Origin: JTS-RE9 sp964649195
GTDB taxonomy: Bacteria > Planctomycetota > Phycisphaerae > Phycisphaerales > Phycisphaeraceae
DNA length: 31,813 nucleotides
Direction: 5' to 3'
NCBI GenBank assembly: GCA_964649195.1
Contig: CAZYPK010000045.1
Span: 1 to 31,813, forward strand
Both the position numbers and the translations under genes were made by a program. Below are positions 14,350-22,301 of the stretch, one piece after another; the first letter of the stretch is position 1, and each line of letters opens with the position of its first letter. The notes under the pieces are model-generated. The model saw nothing but the letters and a program-made list of their open reading frames with translations. It was not told the DNA's origin and searched no databases.

Positions 14350-15129
14350 CTACCGGCCCTTGCCCGGTCTTGCGTTGGGGTCGCTTTCGATGCTCAGCGT
14401 GAACTCCTTGCCGTCCGCTTCGAGGACGACGGCCAGTTTCTGAATCTCCTTCACCTTGAAGCTGCCCACCGCATCGCCCACCTGCACGATCTTGTTGTCG
14501 ATGATCGCCACGGGCCTGCGGCCATTGGGCAAGATCGACTGAATCTTCATGCGGGAGATATCGCCCTCGAGCTTCTTCATCCGTTCCGCCAGCCGTTTCT
14601 CTTCCGCATTGGGTTCGACCTTGACGACCGGCGCATCGACGGGCCGTTCGATGAAGAGATGGAACGGGTTCTTCTTGGTGAACTCGACAGGCACCTGCCG
14701 CCTGGAGGGATCGACATCAAGCTGGGCGATGATGAACTCCGAGTCGTTGAGCAAGGCTTCGATGGAGCCCTTGGCGAGGTTGTGATTGCCGCCCAGCGCC
14801 TGGGCGCTCTTGAGCTGGGTCATGAGCTGTTCGACCTTGGCTTCGGACTTGCGGACCTCTTCGCTCTGTTTGCCGTCGCCCTGGCTCATTCGCATGGCGT
14901 AGAGCGCGCCGGCGGCGATGAGCATGATGGCCACGATCAGCATCGTGCCCTTGTTCATGAGCCTGCTGCCGGTGTCGAGCGAGCTGTAGTCGATGTCGCC
15001 ATCGACGCCCTCGGGCCGGCCCACGCCGGTCATCAGGGGAATCTGCGAAGGCTCCTCTTCGACGGCCGCATCATCGAGTGCGACCAGATCGTCATCGAGT
15101 TCTTCATCCTTGGGCTTGCCAAATCTCAT
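14350..15129 (-). CDS. Pilus/secretion assembly protein, PilP/GspC-like (probable)
   Basis: 259 aa. There is an acidic cytosolic N-terminus (EELDDDLVALDDAAVEEE), one membrane segment at residues 62-79, then a coiled-coil stretch (QSEEVRKSEAKVEQLMTQL). The C-terminal block (residues 190-250) includes ILPNGRRPVAIIDNKIVQVG and FKVKEIQ; this strand pattern resembles the PilP/GspC homology-region domain that contacts the secretin. The family assignment rests on that pattern and operon position, not on strong motifs. The start overlaps the pilO stop by 4 bp (ATGA), so translation is coupled. It would act as a periplasmic link between the inner-membrane PilNO complex and an outer-membrane secretin encoded elsewhere. 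Confidence 0.65.
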   Translation of the reverse strand: MRFGKPKDEELDDDLVALDDAAVEEEPSQIPLMTGVGRPEGVDGDIDYSSLDTGSRLMNKGTMLIVAIMLIAAGALYAMRMSQGDGKQSEEVRKSEAKVEQLMTQLKSAQALGGNHNLAKGSIEALLNDSEFIIAQLDVDPSRRQVPVEFTKKNPFHLFIERPVDAPVVKVEPNAEEKRLAERMKKLEGDISRMKIQSILPNGRRPVAIIDNKIVQVGDAVGSFKVKEIQKLAVVLEADGKEFTLSIESDPNARPGKGR

Positions 15130-15710
15130 AGCCTGCTCCTCCCGCGTTTGCTCCCGCCAAAGTGCGCCGAATCATCGGTCTCAAAGAACACGCTGAGAAC
15201 CACCTCGGCGCGCATCTGGCCCTGGACCGCATCCTTCTCGGCGAACTTCGTCAGCTTCATCTTCGGCAACTGCGTGATGCGGGGCAGCTTTTCCAGCTCC
15301 AGCAGGAAGCTGTAGAACCCGTCGAAATCACCGACGATCTCCATCTGAATCGGCAGCTCGGAATACTGATTGCCCGGCAGCGGCTTGTCCGTGCGCACGC
15401 TCCTGGGCGTCAGACGCTGCCTGGCCGCCATCTCCCACACCTGCTTGAGCACCTCGTCCACCTTCCGCTCATCGGGCAGCTTCTGCTCGATGATCTCGAT
15501 GGCGTCGGTCAACCGATCGATCTCCTCGCCCAGGTCGGGAATCTTCCTCGTGGCGGATTCAAGCTCCTCGAGCTTGGCCTGCTTGCGCTTGATCTCCTCG
15601 CGCACCTCGTCGATCTGCCTGTTACGCGGCTCGAAGACGAACAGATACGCGCCCACCGGCACCGCCAGCAGGAGCAGAATGAACAGGATTTCGCGGAATC
15701 CGAATTTCAT
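15126..15710 (-). CDS. pilO: Type IV pilus assembly protein PilO
   Basis: 194 aa. A single N-terminal membrane segment (ILFILLLLAVPVGAYLFVF, residues 8-26) is followed by a long coiled coil (residues 30-85, EVREEIKRKQAKLEELE). A ferredoxin-like PilO core comes next, with LPIQMEIVGDFDGFYSFLLE as the most recognisable block. PilO dimerises with PilN in the inner-membrane alignment complex. It starts 3 nt after the pilN stop and overlaps the next gene by 4 bp, so all three are tightly coupled. Length and layout are normal for the family. Confidence 0.88.
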   Translation of the reverse strand: MKFGFREILFILLLLAVPVGAYLFVFEPRNRQIDEVREEIKRKQAKLEELESATRKIPDLGEEIDRLTDAIEIIEQKLPDERKVDEVLKQVWEMAARQRLTPRSVRTDKPLPGNQYSELPIQMEIVGDFDGFYSFLLELEKLPRITQLPKMKLTKFAEKDAVQGQMRAEVVLSVFFETDDSAHFGGSKRGRSRL

Positions 15711-15713
15711 GGT

Positions 15714-16550
15714 TCAGTCCTTGTTGAGTTTGCCCGCGGTGTCCGAAGCGTTCCTGATCAGATCGTTGCGCGGCAGGCGCGGAACCACCTGCCCGTTCTC
15801 GTTGATGTTGACCGTGCCTCCCATCGGATTCTGCTTCAGGTCGCGCTTGACCATCACCGGCTCGAACTGCCGGAAATCGATTCCCTGGTTGACGATGATT
15901 TCAATCTTGAACTTCCGCATGGAGATTTCGTTGATCTTCACCTGCTCGGAATAGCCCAGGTTGACGTTGGAAAACAGCGGAGTCTCCTTGATGTCCGCCA
16001 TGAACTGCGAGACCTCCACGTCCGTCTTGGCCACGCCGGTGATGATGAGCCTGATCTGCGTCGGCTTCACTTCGATTTCGGGTTCGGACGCCGGCCCTCC
16101 TTTTTTGGGCGCGGCCTTCTTCACCTTGCCGTCCGCCTTCGCCTTTTCCAGGGCGGTGCGCGCCGCCGATGCCGTGGGTTTGAGCACCGTGGTTTCAAGC
16201 TCGACTTCGAGCAGGCTCAGCGTCGTGGGCATCGCGTTGACCAGTTGCGAAAGGATCAGGCTGCGCGGCAGCTTCTCCAGCAGCGAGCCGGTCACCTTCG
16301 CCTTCTTGAGCATCTGCTCCCTGCGCTTGTAAAGCTCATCGAGCTGTTCCAGCCGGCGGGCCGCCTCGGTGAAGCGGGCGTTGATCACATCGCGGTGCTT
16401 GCGCACATCGGTGCGCTGCTGATCGCTGACGAAGTAGGCCCCGATGACCGTGCTCATGACGATGACGAAGAGCGTCACGCAAATGACGTTCGTCCGCCGC
16501 TGGGCGCGGCGTTCGAGGTAGTCTTCAGGCAGAAAGCTCATGTCAGCCAT
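15714..16550 (-). CDS. pilN: Type IV pilus assembly protein PilN
   Basis: 278 aa from the ATG at 16550 (MADMSFLPEDYLERRAQRR). The upstream extension is translated repeat sequence and is rejected. The short cytosolic N-terminus with the FLPEDY...R pattern is the PilM-binding motif of PilN (normally INLLPxR). One membrane segment at about residues 23-42 (VICVTLFVIVMSTVIGAYF) precedes a coiled coil and a PilN domain (LSLLEVELET... IRLIITGVAKTDVEVSQFM). A Lys/Ala/Pro-rich insert (KADGKVKKAAPKKGG) splits the domain. It forms the inner-membrane complex with PilO and recruits PilM. Confidence 0.85.
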   Translation of the reverse strand: MADMSFLPEDYLERRAQRRTNVICVTLFVIVMSTVIGAYFVSDQQRTDVRKHRDVINARFTEAARRLEQLDELYKRREQMLKKAKVTGSLLEKLPRSLILSQLVNAMPTTLSLLEVELETTVLKPTASAARTALEKAKADGKVKKAAPKKGGPASEPEIEVKPTQIRLIITGVAKTDVEVSQFMADIKETPLFSNVNLGYSEQVKINEISMRKFKIEIIVNQGIDFRQFEPVMVKRDLKQNPMGGTVNINENGQVVPRLPRNDLIRNASDTAGKLNKD

Positions 16551-16568
16551 GATTAACTCCGGGGCAGG

Positions 16569-16660
16569 GTTCCGAGTTCCGAGTTTCGAGTTCCGAGTTG
16601 AAAGGCAGGCCATTCGATTGCTGCGCTTCAACTCGGAACTCGGAACTCGAAACTCGGAAC
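16569..16660. repeat. GTTCCGA heptamer foldback between pilM and pilN
   Basis: Four units (GTTCCGA three times, GTTTCGA once; 16569-16596) face four inverted units (TCGGAAC/TCGAAAC; 16633-16660) across a 36-nt spacer. The element fills most of the 114-bp pilM-pilN gap. The same family recurs at 18048-18166 and 24877-24970. Both strands of this heptamer are stop-free, which generates long spurious frames through it. Confidence 0.9.
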
Positions 16661-16664
16661 TGAT

Positions 16665-17909
16665 TTATTTGCTCGTCTCAAGCAGGCACAATCCAAACGG
16701 CACCGCCCAGCCGGGCTGGGGGTCGCGGAGGTCCACGCCCATGCCGGTGACGGCTTTGCCCTGCTGGCAGGCGCGGGCGAGCGGGTCGCCCAGTTGGGCG
16801 CCGATGCGCAGGGTCTTGGCGATTTTCTGGCAGGTGGCGACGTGGTTCGCTTCGCCGCCGAGGAAGACGAGCTTCTCGATGGGTCGATTGGCGAACATCG
16901 CCTGGTGATAGCGGATGGCAAGCTGCAACTCATCGATGAGGCATTCGATCATGTCGTTCTGCCCGTCGCCCGCCGCCTGCTGACCGGGGTTGGCGAGGCT
17001 GGCGATGGTGGCGATGCCGCCGGTGTGGGGTTCGCCCAGCTCGGCCTGGAACTGGGCGTCGATGGCGGCGATGCCGGTGGGTGTGCCGGTGCCCCGGCGA
17101 TCGTTTGCGGTTGCCGTCGTGGCGGGCACGGGCGTCCTGATCGCCTCGGTGGGCGGGCGCACGTTCTTCGCCTGCGCGATGCGGCGTTTGCGCGCTTCGC
17201 CGAAGCTCAGCGACTGGCTCTTGGCGGCGGCGCGGGTGAGGTGATCGCCGGCGGCGTGGATGTTCTGGGCGAAGACGAGCTGCGTGCCGTGGGTGATCAC
17301 GACCTTGGTCGCGGCGCCGCCGATGTCGATGAAGCAGGTGGTTCGTTGATCATCATCCGCACGCCGATACAGGTGGGCGAATGACCTGATGATCGCGTGC
17401 GGCTCGCAGTGCAGGTCGGCCACTTCGAGCTTGGCGCGGTGGGCGGTTTCGATGTGCCGCATGACCGCATCCTTGCTCACGGCAAAACAGATGACCTCCT
17501 GCTTGGCGGCGCCTTCGCGGACGATCTGTCCGACGTGGGCGGAGCGGATGACCATGCGCGAGGGATCGACATTCAGGCGCTGGCGCAGATAGACGCCGAT
17601 CTGTTCATCGAGGTCTTCGTGTTCGACCTTGGCGATTTGCAGATGCTGCACGAGGGACTGGTAGGCGGGGATGGAGCAGACGGCGCGTTTGCCCTTGAAC
17701 GGCTGCGACTTGAGCATCATCCTGATGGCCTCGACGTAGAACGCATGGCGGGCGGCGGGATCGGTGCGGGCGTGTTCGGGCAGATCGGCGGCGGCGGCGG
17801 CGATGATCTGCGGCGGCTCGCCAAGGACCACCTGGAGCATCTTGATGCTGTCCGCGCCAAAGTCGATGGCGATGGGAGAGTATCGCGTTGTCGAAAAGCC
17901 GAATGCCAT
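16665..17909 (-). CDS. pilM: Type IV pilus assembly protein PilM (actin-like ATPase)
   Basis: 414 aa from the ATG at 17909, with GGAG 6 nt upstream. Actin-like signatures: PHOSPHATE-1 IAIDFGADSIKMLQV near the N-terminus, PHOSPHATE-2 CFIDIGGAATKVV around residue 192, and an adenosine motif LVFLGGEANHV near residue 350. PilM is cytoplasmic and binds the PilN N-terminus. A low-complexity insert of about 85 residues (roughly 228-315, rich in Ala/Thr/Pro/Gly) separates the second phosphate motif from the C-terminal part, beyond the usual length. It is the first gene of the operon, with a long upstream region holding a repeat foldback and a twin-hairpin terminator-like element. Confidence 0.9.
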   Translation of the reverse strand: MAFGFSTTRYSPIAIDFGADSIKMLQVVLGEPPQIIAAAAADLPEHARTDPAARHAFYVEAIRMMLKSQPFKGKRAVCSIPAYQSLVQHLQIAKVEHEDLDEQIGVYLRQRLNVDPSRMVIRSAHVGQIVREGAAKQEVICFAVSKDAVMRHIETAHRAKLEVADLHCEPHAIIRSFAHLYRRADDDQRTTCFIDIGGAATKVVITHGTQLVFAQNIHAAGDHLTRAAAKSQSLSFGEARKRRIAQAKNVRPPTEAIRTPVPATTATANDRRGTGTPTGIAAIDAQFQAELGEPHTGGIATIASLANPGQQAAGDGQNDMIECLIDELQLAIRYHQAMFANRPIEKLVFLGGEANHVATCQKIAKTLRIGAQLGDPLARACQQGKAVTGMGVDLRDPQPGWAVPFGLCLLETSK

Positions 17910-18047
17910 GCTCACTCCCACTCGTTGCGGTCGCCGGGCGGCGGCCGCCGCGACGTTCACACGAAACGCGATGATCTGCCGCTCGAAACCTGGATGGATG
18001 ACGAACCAGTGGTTCATCGTCCGAATACTCGGGGAGGTTAAGAATAA

Positions 18048-18166
18048 GTTCCGGGTTCCGGGTTTCGAGTTCCGAGTTTTGAGTTCCATGTTCCATGTTC
18101 CAGGTTTTGTTGGAGTGGGCCGTTCCGGTCTTTCCAACTCGGAACCCGAAACTCGGAACCCGGAAC
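18048..18166. repeat. GTTCCGA heptamer foldback upstream of pilM
   Basis: Nine left-arm units from 18048 to 18110 (GTTCCGG, GTTTCGA, GTTCCGA, GTTCCAT and similar) face four right-arm units from 18139 to 18166 (TCGGAAC, CCGAAAC, CCGGAAC). The left array is longer than the right, so only part can pair. It is the same family as at 16569 and 24877 and lies between the pilM start and the twin hairpins. Confidence 0.88.
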
Positions 18167-18179
18167 TTGCGTAGCGCAT

Positions 18180-18253
18180 AAAAAACCCCAGGCAGCGTCG
18201 GGGGGCCTGCCTGGGGCGAGTCCTTGGGTTGAGTCGGGGGAGGTCAACCCAAG
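18180..18253 (-). ncRNA. Twin C-rich-loop hairpins with intrinsic terminator; candidate small RNA or leader attenuator
   Basis: Read on the minus strand, a hairpin with a perfect 10-bp stem and 11-nt loop (18253-18223) is followed 6 nt later by a second with a perfect 10-bp stem and 11-nt loop (18216-18186). A run of six T (18185-18180) comes directly after the second. Both loops contain CCCCCGAC on the minus strand. The second hairpin plus T6 is a textbook intrinsic terminator pointing toward pilM. No minus-strand gene lies upstream before the divergent plus-strand gene. The element therefore either ends a short RNA or attenuates the pil operon leader. The C-rich loops could pair with Shine-Dalgarno sequences, as known for C-rich sRNA loops in Staphylococcus. 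I recognise no Rfam family. Confidence 0.5.
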
Positions 18254-18590
18254 ATAGGAGGTCATTTCAAGGGCGAACGGTCCCGTCCATCACGCGGAAC
18301 CTGCACACCTGTCCGCTCCATCACAATCGTTGTTCGCCAGAGTCCGAAAATCAAGGGGGACCGGTCTGAAAACCCGACGATTTTCGATAAGGAAGATTCC
18401 CTGTTCCCTTCAACCGAACCGACCGACATAAAGGGAATGCAGCGTCCGAGCCGCAGAGAAGTCAGGGGACAGGAGAACAGTGCCCACAGCCGCTTGCGGC
18501 TTCGCTCTGACTTCTGACTTCTGCTCCACGGGAGCTGAAGCTCCCGTGCCTGATTCCCCCGTCCCCGCACCACTACGTTGCACCGCCTCC
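18254..18590. other. Intergenic region with scattered repeats, no gene seen
   Basis: This is the rest of the divergent gap between pilM and the transglutaminase-DUF2126 gene. It holds a few heptamer-like units (AAGTCAG GGGACAG near 18457; TGACTTC units near 18507-18520) and a perfect palindrome CACGGGAGCT/AGCTCCCGTG (18527-18548). Frames through it have no family resemblance. It should contain the promoters for both directions. Confidence 0.5.
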
Positions 18591-18596
18591 TATAAT
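18591..18596 (+). promoter_or_regulatory. Candidate -10 box (TATAAT)
   Basis: A perfect TATAAT lies 48 nt before the GTG start at 18645. No convincing -35 lies 16-18 bp upstream (TTGCAC at 18578 is too close). It is plausible as the promoter of the transglutaminase/ATP-grasp gene set. Confidence 0.4.
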
Positions 18597-18644
18597 CAAC
18601 CTCCGCGAGGTCGTGCCTCGGCCGGTCTCCTGGAGATTCCCCTC

Positions 18645-21600
18645 GTGAGCATTCGAGTCGCCCTTCATCATCGCACCACTTATCGCTACGACCGTCTCGT
18701 GCAGCTTGGCCCGCAGATCGTTCGCCTGCGGCCGGCACCGCATTCACGCACACCGGTGACCAGTTATTCGCTGAAGATCGAGCCGGGCGAGCATTTCATC
18801 AACTGGCAGCAGGACCCGCAGTCGAATTACATGGCCCGCCTGGTCTTTCCCAAAAAGGCGAAGGTTTTTTCCGTGACGGTTGATTTCATCGCACAGATGA
18901 CGGTGATCAACCCGTTTGATTTTTTCCTCGAACCCAATGCCGAGGAGTTTCCGTTCGACTACGACCCGTCTCTGGCGCGGGAGATTGCTCCGTTCCTTCA
19001 CAAGTCCGAACCGGGATCATTGCTGCGGCATTACCTCGCCACGATTCCGCGCTTCAAACGACGAACGATTGATTTTCTCGTCGATCTCATCGGGCGTTTG
19101 CGACACGACATCGGTTACCAGATCCGCATGGAGCCGGGCGTGCAGTCCCCGGAGCAGACGCTCGAGCTTCGCAGCGGCTCCTGCCGCGACAGTGCGTGGC
19201 TGCTCGTGCAGCTTCTGCGCCACATGGGACTTGCCGCCCGCTTTGTCTCGGGCTATCTCATTCAACTGAAGCCCGATCAGAAATCGCTCGACGGTCCCAG
19301 CGGTGCGGACAATGACTTCACCGATCTCCATGCGTGGTGTGAAGTGTATCTGCCCGGCGCAGGCTGGGTCGGGCTTGATCCGACGAGCGGGCTGTTCGCC
19401 GGTGAAGGACACATTCCCGTCGCGGCGACGCCCGATCCGCAATCGGCATCACCGATCAGCGGCATGGTCGATGAAGCCGAAGTGGAGTTTGAACATGAGA
19501 TGAAAGTGACGCGCATTTTCGAATCGCCGCGCGTCACCAAGCCTTACACCGAAGAGCAGTGGCAGACCATCGAAGCGCTGGGCCATCAGATCGATCAGGA
19601 GCTTCGCAAAGGCGATGTCCGGCTGACGCTCGGCGGCGAGCCGACGTTTGTCTCCATCGATGACATGGACGGCGCCGAGTGGAACATTGCCGCAGTCGGA
19701 CCCAACAAACGCAAGCTTTCCGAGAACCTGATTCGCAGGCTGCGTGAACGTTTCGCCCCCGGCGGCCTGCTTCATTTCGGGCAGGGCAAGTGGTATCCCG
19801 GCGAGCAGTTGCCACGCTGGGCGCTCTCCTGCTACTGGCGCAAAGACGGCCTCCCGATCTGGCAGAATGAAGACCTGATCTGTAATGAGAAGACGAAATA
19901 TCACTACACGCAGAACGATGCGAAGCAGTTCATCGCGGCGCTGAGCGCGAGGCTGGGTGTGTTACCGGCGTATGCAGCCCCGGCGTTTGAAGACCCGGTG
20001 CATTTCCTCCAGCGCGAAGGCCGCCTGCCGGTGAATGTCGAACCGACCGACAGCCGGCTCAAGGAGCCGGAGGAGCGCGAGCGACTTCGTCGGGTGTTCA
20101 AGCATGGGCTGAACGAGCCGGTGGGCTATGTGTTGCCGCTCAAGCGCGACTGGCAGGGCGAGGAGCGCGTCTGGCAGAGCGGGCTGTGGATGCTGCGCGG
20201 CAAGCATGTCGTGCTGATCCCCGGCGACTCGGCGATCGGGTTGCGTCTGCCGTTGGGCAGTCTGCCCTGGGTTGCCGCGGCACAGTATCCGCATGTTCAT
20301 CCGGTCGATCCGTTTGCTCCGCGTCAGCCGCTGCCGCCGCCGATGCATCAGCGGAACTTCGCGATGTCGCTGCATGAGAATGAAGAAGAGGCGGCACTTC
20401 GCGAAGTGGTCGCCCGCCGTCGCAAGGTGCGCAGCCGAAACGGCGCTGCGGTGGATGTGGAGGAATTGACCGCTGATGTCGATCGCATTCCGGAGGTCGG
20501 CGAGTCGGCGTCGTGGGTGGTGCGCACCGCGCTGTGCATCGAGCCGCGCGATGGGCGGCTGCACATTTTCATGCCGCCTGTTTCAACGGTGGAGGATTAC
20601 CTCGATCTCGTCACCGCCATCGAGGACACCGCCGATGCGCTGAGCATGCCCGTTATTCTCGAAGGCGATCTGCCTCCGTTTGATCCGAGGCTCAATCACA
20701 TCAAGGTCACGCCTGATCCGGGCGTGATCGAAGTCAACGTACACCCGGCTCATAGCTGGGATGAACTGGTCATGAGCACGACCGTGCTTTACGAGGAAGC
20801 GCGGCTCGCGCGGCTGGGCACTGAAAAATTCATGCTTGACGGCCGCCACACCGGCACCGGCGGCGGCAACCACATCGTCGTCGGCGGCGCGACGCCAGCC
20901 GATTCACCCTTCCTGCGCAGGCCCGATCTGCTTCGCTCGTTGCTCGCTTACTGGCTCAACCATCCCTCGCTCAGCTACCTCTTCTGCGGCATGTTCATCG
21001 GTCCCACCAGCCAGGCGCCGCGCATCGATGAAGCCAGGCATGACAGCCTTTACGAGCTCGACATCGCCTTCCAGGAACTCGATGCGCAACTCAGAACGCA
21101 AGGCACGCCCCCGCCATGGCTCGTCGATCGTCTCTTCCGCCATCTGCTGACCGATCTCACAGGCAACACGCACCGCAGCGAATTCTGCATCGACAAGCTT
21201 TATTCGCCTGATTCCTCGACGGGCCGACTGGGCCTCGTCGAGTTTCGCGCCTTCGAAATGCCGCCGCATGCCCGCATGAGCCTGACGCAGCAGCTTCTTT
21301 TGCGAGCGATGATCGCCCGCTTCTGGAACAAGCCTTATACCGAGCGGCCGATCCGCTGGGGCACGCAGCTTCACGATCGCTTCATGCTGCCTCATTTTGT
21401 CTGGTCCGATTTCGAGGATGTGATGAGTGACATGAATCGTCATGGCTATCCGACCAGTGGAACGTGGTTCGCACCGCACTTCGAGTTTCGCTTCCCCGTC
21501 TTCGGTCAGGTCGAGCACGCGGGCATCGAGCTCGAGCTGCGGCAGGCCATCGAGCCGTGGCACGTTCTTGGTGAGGAGCCCGGCCCCGGCGGCACGGCAC

Positions 21601-22037
21601 GCTATGTCGATTCCTCCCTCGAACGCGTGCAGATCAAGGCGAGCAACCTGCTCAACACCAGACACATCATCACCTGCAACGGCCGCCGTCTGCCGCTGCG
21701 GCCCACGGGGGTTCACGCGCAGTTTGTCGCCGGTATCCGCTATCGCACCTGGCAGCCGCCAAGCTGTCTGCATCCGACGATTCCAGTCGATACGCCGTTG
21801 GTTTTCGATGTCATCGACACCTGGAACAACCGCTCCATCGGCGGCTGCGCGTACCACGTCGCGCACCCCGGCGGCCTCAGTTACAGTTCCTTCCCCATCA
21901 ACGCCATGGAGGCCGAGTCCCGCCGCTCCAACCGCTTCCTCAACCACGGCCACACGCCCGGCCCCGTCGTCATCCCGCAGGAACAGCCCAGCGCCGAGTT
22001 CCCCTACACGCTCGACCTGCGGCGAAAAGTGATGTGA
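18645..22037 (+). CDS. Transglutaminase-like protein with C-terminal DUF2126 domain
   Basis: 1130 aa from the GTG at 18645, chosen because GGAG lies 9 nt upstream and the protein then begins SIRVALHHRTTYRYD, the usual N-terminus. Domains: bacterial transglutaminase N-terminal beta domain (1-100); transglutaminase/papain-like core with triad C180 (GSCRDSAW), H229 (DLHAWCEVY) and D245 (GLDPTSG); then DUF2126 from about residue 325 (RLTLGGEPTFVSIDDMDG) to the end. DUF2126 includes VIEVNVHPAHSW (E696, N698) and GTGGGNH ending at H743. This resembles glutamine-synthetase-type carboxylate-amine ligase motifs. The gene is followed by an ATP-grasp/alpha-E fusion and a second transglutaminase, a combination proposed in comparative genomics to build or cleave amide linkages on peptides. 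The substrate is unknown. Confidence 0.92.
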   Translation: MSIRVALHHRTTYRYDRLVQLGPQIVRLRPAPHSRTPVTSYSLKIEPGEHFINWQQDPQSNYMARLVFPKKAKVFSVTVDFIAQMTVINPFDFFLEPNAEEFPFDYDPSLAREIAPFLHKSEPGSLLRHYLATIPRFKRRTIDFLVDLIGRLRHDIGYQIRMEPGVQSPEQTLELRSGSCRDSAWLLVQLLRHMGLAARFVSGYLIQLKPDQKSLDGPSGADNDFTDLHAWCEVYLPGAGWVGLDPTSGLFAGEGHIPVAATPDPQSASPISGMVDEAEVEFEHEMKVTRIFESPRVTKPYTEEQWQTIEALGHQIDQELRKGDVRLTLGGEPTFVSIDDMDGAEWNIAAVGPNKRKLSENLIRRLRERFAPGGLLHFGQGKWYPGEQLPRWALSCYWRKDGLPIWQNEDLICNEKTKYHYTQNDAKQFIAALSARLGVLPAYAAPAFEDPVHFLQREGRLPVNVEPTDSRLKEPEERERLRRVFKHGLNEPVGYVLPLKRDWQGEERVWQSGLWMLRGKHVVLIPGDSAIGLRLPLGSLPWVAAAQYPHVHPVDPFAPRQPLPPPMHQRNFAMSLHENEEEAALREVVARRRKVRSRNGAAVDVEELTADVDRIPEVGESASWVVRTALCIEPRDGRLHIFMPPVSTVEDYLDLVTAIEDTADALSMPVILEGDLPPFDPRLNHIKVTPDPGVIEVNVHPAHSWDELVMSTTVLYEEARLARLGTEKFMLDGRHTGTGGGNHIVVGGATPADSPFLRRPDLLRSLLAYWLNHPSLSYLFCGMFIGPTSQAPRIDEARHDSLYELDIAFQELDAQLRTQGTPPPWLVDRLFRHLLTDLTGNTHRSEFCIDKLYSPDSSTGRLGLVEFRAFEMPPHARMSLTQQLLLRAMIARFWNKPYTERPIRWGTQLHDRFMLPHFVWSDFEDVMSDMNRHGYPTSGTWFAPHFEFRFPVFGQVEHAGIELELRQAIEPWHVLGEEPGPGGTARYVDSSLERVQIKASNLLNTRHIITCNGRRLPLRPTGVHAQFVAGIRYRTWQPPSCLHPTIPVDTPLVFDVIDTWNNRSIGGCAYHVAHPGGLSYSSFPINAMEAESRRSNRFLNHGHTPGPVVIPQEQPSAEFPYTLDLRRKVM

Positions 22038-22063
22038 AAACCTTAACCCGCAGAGCGGCTCTG

Positions 22064-22112
22064 CCGCGACAGCAACGCCCTCTTCCAGAGGGATAGGGCG
22101 TTGTTGTCGCGG
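22064..22112 (+). terminator. Long post-stop hairpin after the transglutaminase-DUF2126 gene
   Basis: An 18-bp stem (22064-22081 with 22095-22112, one G-T type mismatch) and a 13-nt loop start 26 nt after the stop. Its outer seven pairs, CCGCGAC/GTCGCGG, are identical to the two hairpins in the 12206-12369 gap. There is no U-tract. If it terminates, the downstream ATP-grasp gene needs its own promoter in 22113-22301, where I see none that is convincing. Confidence 0.5.
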
Positions 22113-22301
22113 TTGCCCCGCTCACTGCCGGCGTACATCCATCGTGCAATGAGTCAATCATCCGTAATGATCATGAACGGTTACACTGCTTCGCATCGTG
22201 TTTTGCCATCACGGCAGTGCGAATGACCTCGCCGGTTGGCCGATACTCAAAGAGGTTCTATCACCACGTAACCCGTCGTTCCTTCGCACTGCATTCGTCT
22301 C

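Noticed and set aside
15162..16556. 464-codon open frame on the plus strand
   Set aside because: Antisense to pilN and pilO; Leu/His/Arg-rich shadow without domains.
17910..18179. 90-codon N-terminal extension of PilM
   Set aside because: It translates the GTTCCGA array, which is stop-free in all frames. The ATG at 17909 has a good ribosome binding site and the PilM N-terminus.
18180..18253. Known riboswitch upstream of pilM
   Set aside because: Two simple hairpins with no recognisable conserved core of a riboswitch class I know; kept only as an sRNA/attenuator candidate.
20904..21953. 349-codon open frame on the minus strand
   Set aside because: Antisense to DUF2126, which has conserved motifs along this stretch.
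22113..22301. Promoter for the ATP-grasp gene
   Set aside because: No -35/-10 pair with acceptable spacing was convincing, so none is annotated.
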